From Serratia sp. Ag1 (lineage in GTDB: Bacteria; Pseudomonadota; Gammaproteobacteria; Enterobacterales; Enterobacteriaceae): a DNA stretch of 45,436 nt. A model generated the notes under the pieces. That model ran no database searches. It worked only from the letters and a program-made list of their open reading frames with translations, and was not told the origin of the DNA. Below are positions 6,967 to 16,011 of the stretch, piece by piece. The translations under genes were made by a program, and so were the position numbers. Where the stretch lies: the NCBI RefSeq assembly GCF_000743355.1, contig NZ_JQEI01000052.1:1-45436 (forward strand), given 5' to 3'. Numbering within the stretch: the first letter of the stretch is position 1; each line of letters opens with the position of its first letter.

Positions 6967-9582
6967 TTATTCCTTATTGGAAATGGCCCGGAAGCCAAGA
7001 TCTTCACGGTATTCAAGCAGGTATTTATCGCCAGCCGGGTAGCCGTCCTGAGTAAGCAATTCGCCTGTTTTGCTGACGATGGCAACGCGCAGCAAAGCTT
7101 CGTCATCTTCTGGTCGACCAAGATAAAACACCTCATGCAGGTGCAGTTTTTCCAGCTCATGTTTAGCGGTTTTGGGCGGGCAATAAGCTGGATTGACTCG
7201 CACCAGTTGCTGGTTAAGGGCTACAGCCAGTTTGCGCCATTCCGCTTTGGTCAGGCGGTGACGGCCATGAGGCAGGGTTAATTCGCTGCCATCGAGTAAA
7301 CGGATATGGGTCGTATCATCTTGTGTGCGTAAGCTGCGCAGTAATAACAGGTCGTGTGTGTCCCGCTCGCTATAGCGGGTTTCCGCTTTGTGCTCTGGCA
7401 ATGTTTTGCCGCCTTTCGATAAAGTCAGCTTGGCCAGAGCCTGTTGGGCCTGTTCGCCAGTACGGAACCGGCTGCCATTTTTCAGTTCGTGCAGCAAGCT
7501 GGCCCATTGCTCAGTTTCAGTGCGTTCGGCATAGGTTTGATCGATTAAAGGGCGAATGCCTGAGGGTAACCGGATTGACTGCATGTCTTTCCAGACTTCA
7601 AGGCTGCGGCACAACACATAGGGTGAGTACACCATGGCGCTCAAGCCAAAAGCAGAGTGAGGATTAGCCAGGGCGTGCTCCAGCGTTGGGGTCAGCAACC
7701 AGCATTCGGGTTTGGCACCGGCATGGCGCGGGGTGTCTGTGTGCCGCCAAAGACGGCCAAGACGCTGTAGCAACATATCGGTGGGGGCAAAGCGGGTTAC
7801 CAGAAAATCAGCGTCAATATCGAGCGACTGTTCCAGTACCTGTGTACCGACCAGAATACGCCCACAGTGTGCACGTTGGGGCCACCCAGCCCGGCCATAG
7901 AGGTTTACCCAACGACCTTCGTTGCGTGCTCGGTCATGAGGAGTAAAACGCGAATGTAGCAAGCCCGTTTCACATCCTGCCTGCGTCGCGCGGCTGGCGA
8001 TATCAAGATACCGCTGTTGGGCTTCCGCAACCGTGTTTTCAATCCATAAGACCTGTTGGCCCTGAGTTGCCCGCTTAAGTGCCTCTTCCAATGCTTGTTC
8101 ATTTTTATCGCATGAATGAAGTATTACGGGAGGATTGTCTACCGTGGGCACCCCCACCTCAACCAGCTTATTTTTTTCCTTCACCGCTGGCAGAGCCGTA
8201 ACCAGTGGGTAGGCGGTGCTGGTTGTTGTCTGTTGTAAGAGCGCTTCACGCCGCGCCTGGCTCAAGGTAGCACTGAGAATAATCACGGTGCAGTCTATTT
8301 GCCGCAGAAATGCCACCAGTTCGTTGAGAATAGTACCGGTGTAAAGATCATAGCTGTGCACCTCGTCCAGGATGACGACCTTGCCAGCCAGACCAAAGGC
8401 TCTGACAAAACCATGTTTGACGTTCATAACCGCCATTAACGCCTGATCAATAGTGCCGACAGCGAACGGAGCCAGTAAACCGCGTTTATTTTGGCTGAAC
8501 CATGAGCCGCCAGGGCGGCCTTCTTCGCCTATTTCAGTATCCTGCAGCCAGGCACCAGAATGCAGCAACAAAGCCTGTTTGGGGGTTTCTGCGCTAACGA
8601 CTTGCTTCAAAAAAGCATTGAAGCGATCGTAAATCTTGTTGGAGGTCAATTGGGTTGGCAACACAAAGTAAATACCCGTCGCTTTTTCCTGTGATAATAG
8701 CCGATAAGCGGCATATAAGGCCGCCTCGGTTTTTCCCATCCCCATCTGGGCTTCGAGAATATAAACCCCAGGCTCCGACACTTGCTCGATAAACAGTGAC
8801 TGCGGTTCACGCAGTTGCATCGTGAGATTAGCGGGATCAAATACTTCAGTAAAAGACAGTCCGTGGCGAATGACGGGCTTGATAAAACCAGCGTCATTCA
8901 AGGCTGCTGCAATATTGGGCCGCCAATCTTCATCAGGGTTTTCAAAAAACTCGCCGGAGCCAATCCAGTCAGAGACTGAAGTTAACCCAGCGACGACACG
9001 GGCCTGGGCTGCGGAGTCAAACTTCGGCCAGTCCGCTTGCAAGCACTCTTTTAGCGCGGCCACCAGTTTCTTGCGTTCGTCAAACCAACTGGGGCCACCA
9101 AAGACGCCAGCATTGCCGCGTTTATCATCAACCGGTGGGTTAAAACCATGGTGTTGACCGAGGATTGCGGCAACATACTTCGGTACTCCAATTTCTTCTG
9201 CTGTGGCCTGACTGACCCCGGCATGTCCCCCCCATTGTTTCTCAAGTTCGGGGGCTACACCGGTCAGTTCCGGTATCTTTGTGTAGTCGATACCGCAGGC
9301 TGAGAGAATCCTTGCCACAAAAGTCGGGCTGACTTTGCCGATATCATGGCTGCCCACAGCCATTTCACTCCCGGTTGGGAACAAACGGTCTCGTATTGAC
9401 TCGGGGAAGCGGGATATCAGCTGGCGCGCAACTTCAGCGACAATCTGGCAGTGGCTTAGCACCGAACGGCCTAAAACGACGGTTCCATCACTTAATATCC
9501 GAGTTTTAGCCGGGCACTTTTCGAAGAAAATCGCAGAGACTATATTGTCGGTTTGTGAAGGCATTTTTGTTAAGCGTCTCAC
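6967..9582 (-). CDS. cas3: Cas3, HD nuclease-helicase
   Basis: This large protein (871 aa from the chosen start) is the interference nuclease-helicase recruited by Cascade. The N-terminal HD nuclease domain shows SHDIGK near residue 80. The SF2 helicase follows with Walker A MGMGKTEAA near residue 280, the DEAD-type box ILDEVHSYD near 405, LSATLS, and the arginine-finger motif QRLGRLWRH; a Cas3 C-terminal domain ends the protein. I chose the GTG at 9582 because AAGGA lies 9 nt upstream; the ATG at 9564 is the main alternative, with a weaker ribosome site. Being first in the operon, its upstream 170 bp should hold the cas promoter. Confidence 0.95.
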   Translation of the reverse strand: MRRLTKMPSQTDNIVSAIFFEKCPAKTRILSDGTVVLGRSVLSHCQIVAEVARQLISRFPESIRDRLFPTGSEMAVGSHDIGKVSPTFVARILSACGIDYTKIPELTGVAPELEKQWGGHAGVSQATAEEIGVPKYVAAILGQHHGFNPPVDDKRGNAGVFGGPSWFDERKKLVAALKECLQADWPKFDSAAQARVVAGLTSVSDWIGSGEFFENPDEDWRPNIAAALNDAGFIKPVIRHGLSFTEVFDPANLTMQLREPQSLFIEQVSEPGVYILEAQMGMGKTEAALYAAYRLLSQEKATGIYFVLPTQLTSNKIYDRFNAFLKQVVSAETPKQALLLHSGAWLQDTEIGEEGRPGGSWFSQNKRGLLAPFAVGTIDQALMAVMNVKHGFVRAFGLAGKVVILDEVHSYDLYTGTILNELVAFLRQIDCTVIILSATLSQARREALLQQTTTSTAYPLVTALPAVKEKNKLVEVGVPTVDNPPVILHSCDKNEQALEEALKRATQGQQVLWIENTVAEAQQRYLDIASRATQAGCETGLLHSRFTPHDRARNEGRWVNLYGRAGWPQRAHCGRILVGTQVLEQSLDIDADFLVTRFAPTDMLLQRLGRLWRHTDTPRHAGAKPECWLLTPTLEHALANPHSAFGLSAMVYSPYVLCRSLEVWKDMQSIRLPSGIRPLIDQTYAERTETEQWASLLHELKNGSRFRTGEQAQQALAKLTLSKGGKTLPEHKAETRYSERDTHDLLLLRSLRTQDDTTHIRLLDGSELTLPHGRHRLTKAEWRKLAVALNQQLVRVNPAYCPPKTAKHELEKLHLHEVFYLGRPEDDEALLRVAIVSKTGELLTQDGYPAGDKYLLEYREDLGFRAISNKE

Positions 9583-9641
9583 TATCAATCATCCTTGCTC
9601 AAAGTAGTTTATCCGCAGACGTCAAACTGAATTCATAGGAC

Positions 9642-9660
9642 ACAACTAAATAAGAGTTGT
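9642..9660. promoter_or_regulatory. Palindrome upstream of cas3, candidate operator
   Basis: ACAACT and AGTTGT flank a 7-bp spacer in the 170-bp gap between the WYL regulator and cas3, about 60 bp before cas3. A second small palindrome (ATTGG-taatt-CCAAT read on the minus strand, around 9720-9735) lies in the same gap. They could be operators for the neighbouring WYL protein. This is inference from position and symmetry only. Confidence 0.4.
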
Positions 9661-9752
9661 ATTGGAATGAGAGCTTGCTATTTATAAAATCCCCGCACAA
9701 TACTGTACGGATATTCAGGTTAATTGGAATTACCAATCCACTGCTTGCGCAC

Positions 9753-10592
9753 TCACCAACTGTTAAAAAACCATTGCTTGATGTCATCTCTGTTTACCAG
9801 CACCAATTGTTGGGCTTCGGGTTTTCCATCAAGATATTTAGTATTTACCTGCAATTCTTTCAGCAAGTAGTCGGCAAGGGCGGCTCGGGTTTTTATCTGA
9901 AGCTGGTTATTTTCCATCTGATAGTCATTGGCAAGAACATCTTGTTGGGCAGGGTTTAATCGTGGGTCAGGTGATAAAACTAACGTAATGTAGGTTTGCC
10001 AGGCTTCATCTTGAACAATCGAGTGGGGCGATAAACCTTCGATTTCTGCTTTTTCTCTAAAGCGACTCAGAACAAGGTCACGAAACCCTTGCGATTTTTC
10101 ACAATATCCTCGCACATGGAAACGGCTTCCTGCTTTGACAATACTGTGTGGGCTAAAGATTCGCCCTTCATTTTCAGGATTAGATAGCGAGGTATAGTTC
10201 ACTTCTATTCGTAAACCTTGATGAATAGCTTTTATCAACGTAGCGATTACTTGACGAGAGATTCTGCGCTCAGGTAATTCAAGCCGGGTTGCACAGGCAC
10301 TGGGTAATTGGCGGGCTAAAACAAAATAGCCAGTTTCAAGCCAGGAAAGAAAATTATCTAACCCACCATGAAAATATTGGGGCTGTTTATCATCAGCAAA
10401 AACGTACTGTGCTTTATTTAACTTGATGAGGTAATCGGGGTGCAAATTTTGATACTGAACAAAGTCTTTATATGCTTGCTGTCGGGTTATGCTGAACTGA
10501 TTTTCAAGGTCTTTATTACGCACTTCTCCCATCCAAAAGGCCAACATCTCAAGAAATGCGAATCGTTCATGAGTTAGCTTGGTACTACTCAT
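9753..10592 (-). CDS. WYL-domain transcriptional regulator (CapW/BrxR-like)
   Basis: The 279-aa protein has an N-terminal winged-helix part (residues about 1-70, with RQQAYKDFVQYQ) and a WYL domain (about 115-200). The segment RIFSPHSIVKAGSRFHVRGYC followed by FRDLVLSRF fits the ligand-pocket strands of BrxR/CapW-type WYL proteins, and a C-terminal extension domain follows. Proteins of this family repress phage-defence operons such as BREX and CBASS until infection. Here the gene lies directly upstream of cas3 on the same strand, about 170 bp away, so it may control the cas operon, itself, or both. The family call is good; the target is inferred from position. Confidence 0.8.
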   Translation of the reverse strand: MSSTKLTHERFAFLEMLAFWMGEVRNKDLENQFSITRQQAYKDFVQYQNLHPDYLIKLNKAQYVFADDKQPQYFHGGLDNFLSWLETGYFVLARQLPSACATRLELPERRISRQVIATLIKAIHQGLRIEVNYTSLSNPENEGRIFSPHSIVKAGSRFHVRGYCEKSQGFRDLVLSRFREKAEIEGLSPHSIVQDEAWQTYITLVLSPDPRLNPAQQDVLANDYQMENNQLQIKTRAALADYLLKELQVNTKYLDGKPEAQQLVLVNRDDIKQWFFNSW

Positions 10593-10652
10593 ATACCCTC
10601 CATGGAATATTGAACCTCATATAGGCTCATCTGCAACATAGCTGATTATTAT

Positions 10653-10705
10653 GGCTTTGTGAATAAGTGCCTGTCCCACCGCTACGGCTTTGTCGAATAA
10701 ATCAG
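10653..10705. repeat. Possible remnant of IS5/IS903-type inverted repeat
   Basis: The sequence GGCTTTGTCGAATAAATCAG at 10686-10705 resembles the terminal repeat of IS903-like elements of the IS5 family, as I remember it (GGCTTTGTTGAATAAATC). A shorter related copy, GGCTTTGTGAATAA, lies at 10653-10666 in the same orientation. No transposase sequence accompanies them, so this would be a scar only. The gap from 10593 to 10740 holds no gene. Confidence 0.4.
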
Positions 10706-10723
10706 ATTGGAGTCAAAGTACTC

Positions 10724-10753
10724 TCTAAAAATGGCCTGGTTCAGGCCATTTTC
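10724..10753 (-). terminator. Intrinsic terminator of the AraC-type gene
   Basis: On the minus strand AATGGCCTG and CAGGCCATT form a 9-bp stem with a 3-nt loop, followed by TTTAG. The stem overlaps the stop codon of the AraC-type regulator. Confidence 0.6.
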
Positions 10754-11127
10754 TGATGAATGATATGCAAAGGGGGTTCGATATGGAGGTCTACGCTCAG
10801 ATCCTGACGGAAATCATAGGGAGTGATATTGAAGCGTTTTCTGAACATATAGGTAAAATGCGACTGGGAACCAAAGCCAAAATCCAGCGCGATATCAAAG
10901 ATGGTCGCCTCACTGCTGCGTAGTTGATACACCGCTCCTGCCAGACGGCGCTCGCGGATATATTTGCCCAGCGAAATCCCCGTCGCTTCTTTGAACAATT
11001 TCTGCATATGCCACAGTGAGTAGCCTGAATACTCAGCCAGCTCTTCAAGGTGGATCACCCGCCCAAGGTGGGTTTCAACCCACTTACTGAGGGCGCAGAC
11101 TAATGAGAGGTGGTGTTCTTGTATCAA
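10741..11127 (-). CDS. AraC-family regulator, SoxS/MarA/RamA-like
   Basis: This 128-aa protein is little more than the AraC DNA-binding domain. It has a first helix-turn-helix around residues 26-50 (LEELAEYSGYSLWHMQKLFKEATG) and a second around 75-100 (IFDIALDFGFGSQSHFTYMFRKRF), followed by the family ending ITPYDFR. Small stand-alone AraC proteins of this type (SoxS, MarA, RamA, TetD) are controlled by abundance and activate stress and efflux genes. The extra 20 residues at the C-terminus are unlike SoxS. It is divergent from the hybrid kinase gene. Which regulon it controls cannot be told from the sequence. Confidence 0.85.
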   Translation of the reverse strand: MIQEHHLSLVCALSKWVETHLGRVIHLEELAEYSGYSLWHMQKLFKEATGISLGKYIRERRLAGAVYQLRSSEATIFDIALDFGFGSQSHFTYMFRKRFNITPYDFRQDLSVDLHIEPPLHIIHQKMA

Positions 11128-11433
11128 TCCACTTACCTAATTGATTTTGTTGTTAAGTTTACACATCCTGCCTGTTTATAAAAATTATATAACTCTATGA
11201 TTTTGCAGGATTTTGTGGTTTAACCCAAGCGAGCAGGCACAGGCAAACGCACTTAGCCTAACTCAGAGATTTGAGGTTGTCATCACCGAGAGTGGAATGC
11301 CTGCTAACCTGAGCCACAGCCCTGCTGGCGTAACGCCCTCATTTTGGGTCAACAAAGACGTTTCCACTACCTTGAATCACATAGTAATACGTCTATGCTT
11401 GAGCTATTGCTGATTATAGGGATGTGAGGCTCT
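11128..11433. promoter_or_regulatory. Divergent promoter region, no gene seen
   Basis: This 306-bp gap separates the divergent AraC-type regulator and hybrid kinase genes and must hold promoters for both. The AT-rich stretch around 11158-11210 is the likely promoter zone. I see no convincing gene or known operator in it. Confidence 0.5.
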
Positions 11434-14400
11434 ATGGCCCCTCAACGATTAGATGAAAGTACGCGCACGCAGAAAGGATTCTCTTTCTGGGATAACTACT
11501 TGGCACATAAGGTTAACTTCTTGCCGGTGTTATTATTTATCGTTGGGGTGATCTTTTCAGGCGTAGGAGCCTGGCGGGTCTATAACGATATTGAACACAG
11601 TGCCAAGGCTGAGTTTCAGCGTAATGTTGAGCGAATTTCCGATGAAATCGTCAGGCGCTTTTCTCAACCTGTCTACGGTTTGAACGGGGCGAAAGGGGCT
11701 TATGCCACCAATAACGACTTAAACCGTGAGCAGTTTCATGCTTATGTCGCCTCCCATAATCTGTCTGTTGAGTTCCCTGGGGTCAGGGGGTTCGGTTTCA
11801 TTCAACGGGTCCAACGCAGTCATTTGGATGAGTTTCTTGCGCGGGTCAGAGCGGATGGAGATCCGGAATTTAGCCTGACTCAGTTTAGTGATAAACATTA
11901 CAATGACCTGTATATCGTTAAGTATATTGAGCCTGCAAAAGATAATCATGGCACTGAAGGGATTGACGTTGGTTCAGAAACCGTGCGGCGGGAGGCCATT
12001 CTTGCCGCGATTAATACCGGCCAACCTACACTGTCGGGTTCTCTTCATTTAGTACAGGACGATCGCAAAACGCCCGGTGTTTTGCTGTTTGTGCCGGTTT
12101 ATGCCTATGGAAGTAACCCCGTAACGCCTGAAGAGCGGCAGGCATCGTTAGTGGGGTTGCTTTATTCGCCGATCATTATTGCCGATCTGTTGCACAATAT
12201 TCCAGAGTTCAGCAATCGGCGAGTGGATATTGAACTGTTTGACAGTACGGATGACTTTTCTAAAAATAATCTGGTTTTTGATGCCGATGGCAGCCAAAAG
12301 CCGGATTTTATGCCAAAAGAAGAACACAGCAATCAGGTCATCAATACAAGAACGTTCCGCCAGTTAAATACATTACCCCTGCCAGGCAGGGAGATGACTC
12401 TGCGAGTCACCAGTATTCCTTCCGTTGAAGCGCTGACAGAACGCTATGCTGCCTGGCTTTTATTGGGCTTTGGTGTGTTACTCAGTTCTGCGCTGGCACT
12501 ATTGCTTCGTCAACAGATCAATGGCCGACATCGTGCAGAGATGTTGGCTCGTAATATGACGGCAGATCTGGAACGTTTGGCGCTGGTGGCGAAGAACACC
12601 TCTAATGCCGTCGTTATTACAGATGTAGATCGCCGTATTGTGTGGGTGAACGAGGGGTTCGAGCGCATTACCGGCTACAGCAAGAATGAATCTCTTGGTC
12701 AGTCGCCAGGGAGGCTACTGCAATGTGCTAATACCGATAAAGATGTTGCGGCGGCCATGAAGGCCGCGCTGGATGCGGGCGAAGCATTTACCGGTGAGTT
12801 AATTAATCGCTCTAAGTCAGGCCAGGAGTATTGGATTGAGTTAGAAATCCAACCTCGTTACAACGACCAGAACGAACCCATCGGTTTTATGGCGATAGAG
12901 TCGGATATCAGTGAGCGTAAGGCTACCTATATGCGGCTTGAGGAGGCGTTACGTGAGAATAACGCATTGCTCAGCACCCTTAATTTACATGGCATAATCT
13001 CTTCCGCCGATCGGGATGGGTTAATAACGGAAGTGAACGACGCATTTTGTAATATCAGTGGTTATCGACGTGAAGAGTTGATTGGCCAGAACTATCGGTT
13101 ATTAGACTCACATACCCATTCCACTGAGTTTTGGCAGGCAATGTGGAAAGATATTGCCAGCGGGATCTCCTGGCGAGCGGAGATCTGCAACAGGGCCAAA
13201 GACGGGCGTATTTATTGGGTGGATACCACTATTGCACCGTTTAAAAATAGCGCAGGTGAGATCGAGCGCTATATCTCTATTCAGATTGATATTACCAACA
13301 GCAAAAATCAGCAAGCTAACCTGACCATTGCCCGTAACCAATTAATCCGTGCGGCAGATGTTGCAGAATTAGGGATCTGGTTTTGGAATATTCCCGATAA
13401 AACCTTCACCTTTGATGAGCGAATGAACGATATTTATGCGCTGCCCGCCGAGTTGTGCAATGTGCCGATTCCTCAGGAGTCTTGGTATAACCTGTTGCAC
13501 CCGGAAGATCGTCAAGAGGTTACGCATGCAGTGAAAATGGCGTTGGAAAGTGAGAATGTTTATCGTCAGAACTTTCGGATTGTGATCAACGGCCAGATAC
13601 GTTTTATTCAATCAAGTGGAATGGTCGAACGGGATGAAAATGGCCGACCAGTTTCGATGATGGGGATCAATCGTGACGTCACGCAGCAGCATGAAGACGA
13701 AAATATACTCCGGGTGGCGAGACAAGCGGCAGAAGCGGCGAATCATGCCAAATCTGCATTTCTGGCGACCATGAGCCATGAGTTGCGTACGCCAATGAAT
13801 GCCATTTTGGGCATGATGACGTTATTAAGAAAAACCGGCCTCAACCATAAACAGGCTGACTATGCGATCAAAATTGAAGCCGCTGCCCGTACCTTATTGC
13901 GGTTACTGAATGACATACTGGATTTCTCCAAGATCGAATCGGGCAAAATGGTGCTGGAATGCATTCCGTTTGATATTCATACCATGCTGCGGGATTTGTC
14001 CGTCATCCTCTCCAGTAACCTGAGAGTTAAAAACGTTGAGGTATTGTTTGATATTGACCCAGGCTTGCCTTCGTTTGTGATTGGTGACGGCATGCGCTTG
14101 CAACAGATCTTGATTAACCTTGGCGGCAATGCGCTGAAGTTTACCGAACAGGGTGAGGTGATACTGTTTATTAAAGTGGTCAAACAAGATGATCAACAGG
14201 TGACTTTACATTTTGGTGTGCGCGACACCGGGATAGGGATCGCCCCTGAGCATCAGGAGCGTATTTTCAGTGGGTTTACGCAGGCAGAAGCTTCTATCTC
14301 GCGCCGTTTCGGCGGTTCAGGGTTGGGGTTGGTTATCAGTCAGCGCTTTGTGGCCTTGATGGGGGGAACCCTCGAGTTAGAAAGCCAGGTCGGTAGCGGC

Positions 14401-16011
14401 AGCTTGTTCCATTTCACCATTACGTTACCTCTGCCTGAGCGTTCCGAGGTAGCCAGCGAGGCTCCTGAGCCCTTGTCAGTCAGGGCTCATGCTTTAAATT
14501 ATTTACGTGTTCTGGTGGTTGATGATAACCCAACGGCCTGCGATCTGATTAAACGTATGGGCGAGTCGTTAAAATGGACCGTGGATGTCGCCAATAGCGG
14601 CAGTGAAGCGTTGCAGTTGATGAAGCAGCAACAGGAAAAAGGTATTACCTACGGTGCCCTGTTTATTGACTGGCAAATGCCGGGGTTGGACGGTTGGCAG
14701 ACCAGTAAATCAGTGCGTGAGCTGATGCCAGAAGGGGTGGTGCCGATGATTGTTATGATCACCGCGCACGATCGTGAAATGTTATTGCAGCGCAGTGAAG
14801 AAGATCAGGCCTTGCTTGATGGCTATCTGGTAAAACCCATTACCGCTTCTATGTTACTGGATTCAGTGACCGATGCATTAAGTGATGGCAAGCAGCCTGA
14901 AGATGTACCGGCCAGGCTGGCGGCGCCTTCACAACAATTGTCGGGCATCCGATTGCTGGTTGTTGAAGATAACGTTAACAATCAGCAGATTGCCCGCGAG
15001 CTACTGGAGGACGAAGGCGCGATTGTGCAGATCGCCAACCATGGCCAGGAAGCGATCGAGATCTTGCAGGACAATCTTGCTTCCTTTGATGTGGTGTTGA
15101 TGGATTTACAGATGCCGGTGATGGATGGTCTAAGCGCCACGCAGTACATTCGTAGCACTCTGGGGCTGGAGGATTTACCGATTATCGCCATGACCGCCAA
15201 TGCGATGGCATCCGATCGCGATGCTTGCCTGGCTGCCGGGATGAACGATCACATTGGTAAACCTTTTGATCTGGGTAACCTGATCCGGGTCATACGGAAA
15301 TACAGCAAGCAGCCGGAGCTCGCTATGATTGCGCATCAACAAACGCTCTCACCGTTATTAACGGAGTGGAAAGCGGCTGCGGCGGTAGCGGGTATTGAAC
15401 TGGAGTCTGCGCTTAATCGCTTAGGCGGAGACGTTCCTTTACTGCAGAAAATGCTCTCGCTGTTTAGCGCTGAACTGGCCGACTTCTCAGGGCAACTCGA
15501 CACCCTGATCGCGCAGCAGGACTGGCGAGCCGCCTCGCGTCTGTTGCACACCGTGAAGGGGTTGGCAGCGCAGCTTGGTGCCACGCATTTTTCGCAAAAT
15601 GCCAGTCAAGGGGAGACATTATTGAGTGGGGAATCTGTGCCTGCTCCAGAAGCTCTGGAAAGCCTGCTGAGCGAAATAAAAGATCAGGCTCGTTCTGTGC
15701 AGGCTGGAATGGTGGAGTTGAGTCGCATGCTGCTGGGTAAAGGGGCGGATGCCGCCTCTGCTGGCGAGGGTGGGGTAGATTCGCTTGATTCTGATTTGAA
15801 CGCGCTGATATTACTGTTACAAAATTCAGATATGGCAGCCCTTGAAGCCATGGATCAATTACAGGCGACTTTTGGCCACCAGGTTGGTGAGGCGTTATCT
15901 CCGCTAAGCCACGCGATCAACCAACTAGACTTCGCACTGGCTATTCAGATAGCTCAAGCGTTGCTGGACAGTGTTTCAATGCAAAGGAATGGACCTCATG
16001 ACAATAACTAA
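11434..16011 (+). CDS. Hybrid sensor histidine kinase (CHASE-PAS-HisKA-HATPase-REC-REC-Hpt)
   Basis: The 1525-aa inner-membrane sensor starts with a transmembrane helix (about residues 28-50), a periplasmic CHASE-type domain, and a second helix (about 338-358). Three PAS/PAC units follow (about 380-490, 510-620, 640-750). The kinase core has the phospho-accepting His782 in SHELRTPMN, then an N-box and the G-boxes DTGIGI and GGSGLGL. Two receiver domains carry Asp1079 (FIDWQMPG) and Asp1224 (LMDLQMPVMDG), and a C-terminal Hpt domain carries His1372 (LLHTVKG). All relay residues are present, so it should work as a multistep phosphorelay. The periplasmic ligand is unknown. Its 3' end overlaps the downstream REC-GGDEF gene, its probable partner. 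Confidence 0.93.
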   Translation: MAPQRLDESTRTQKGFSFWDNYLAHKVNFLPVLLFIVGVIFSGVGAWRVYNDIEHSAKAEFQRNVERISDEIVRRFSQPVYGLNGAKGAYATNNDLNREQFHAYVASHNLSVEFPGVRGFGFIQRVQRSHLDEFLARVRADGDPEFSLTQFSDKHYNDLYIVKYIEPAKDNHGTEGIDVGSETVRREAILAAINTGQPTLSGSLHLVQDDRKTPGVLLFVPVYAYGSNPVTPEERQASLVGLLYSPIIIADLLHNIPEFSNRRVDIELFDSTDDFSKNNLVFDADGSQKPDFMPKEEHSNQVINTRTFRQLNTLPLPGREMTLRVTSIPSVEALTERYAAWLLLGFGVLLSSALALLLRQQINGRHRAEMLARNMTADLERLALVAKNTSNAVVITDVDRRIVWVNEGFERITGYSKNESLGQSPGRLLQCANTDKDVAAAMKAALDAGEAFTGELINRSKSGQEYWIELEIQPRYNDQNEPIGFMAIESDISERKATYMRLEEALRENNALLSTLNLHGIISSADRDGLITEVNDAFCNISGYRREELIGQNYRLLDSHTHSTEFWQAMWKDIASGISWRAEICNRAKDGRIYWVDTTIAPFKNSAGEIERYISIQIDITNSKNQQANLTIARNQLIRAADVAELGIWFWNIPDKTFTFDERMNDIYALPAELCNVPIPQESWYNLLHPEDRQEVTHAVKMALESENVYRQNFRIVINGQIRFIQSSGMVERDENGRPVSMMGINRDVTQQHEDENILRVARQAAEAANHAKSAFLATMSHELRTPMNAILGMMTLLRKTGLNHKQADYAIKIEAAARTLLRLLNDILDFSKIESGKMVLECIPFDIHTMLRDLSVILSSNLRVKNVEVLFDIDPGLPSFVIGDGMRLQQILINLGGNALKFTEQGEVILFIKVVKQDDQQVTLHFGVRDTGIGIAPEHQERIFSGFTQAEASISRRFGGSGLGLVISQRFVALMGGTLELESQVGSGSLFHFTITLPLPERSEVASEAPEPLSVRAHALNYLRVLVVDDNPTACDLIKRMGESLKWTVDVANSGSEALQLMKQQQEKGITYGALFIDWQMPGLDGWQTSKSVRELMPEGVVPMIVMITAHDREMLLQRSEEDQALLDGYLVKPITASMLLDSVTDALSDGKQPEDVPARLAAPSQQLSGIRLLVVEDNVNNQQIARELLEDEGAIVQIANHGQEAIEILQDNLASFDVVLMDLQMPVMDGLSATQYIRSTLGLEDLPIIAMTANAMASDRDACLAAGMNDHIGKPFDLGNLIRVIRKYSKQPELAMIAHQQTLSPLLTEWKAAAAVAGIELESALNRLGGDVPLLQKMLSLFSAELADFSGQLDTLIAQQDWRAASRLLHTVKGLAAQLGATHFSQNASQGETLLSGESVPAPEALESLLSEIKDQARSVQAGMVELSRMLLGKGADAASAGEGGVDSLDSDLNALILLLQNSDMAALEAMDQLQATFGHQVGEALSPLSHAINQLDFALAIQIAQALLDSVSMQRNGPHDNN

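Noticed and set aside
9700-9725. Possible CreA-like pseudo-repeat (CCGCACA...TGTACGG) upstream of cas3
   Set aside because: The stem is imperfect and the sequence shares too little with the CRISPR repeat to claim a CreTA toxin-antitoxin guard.
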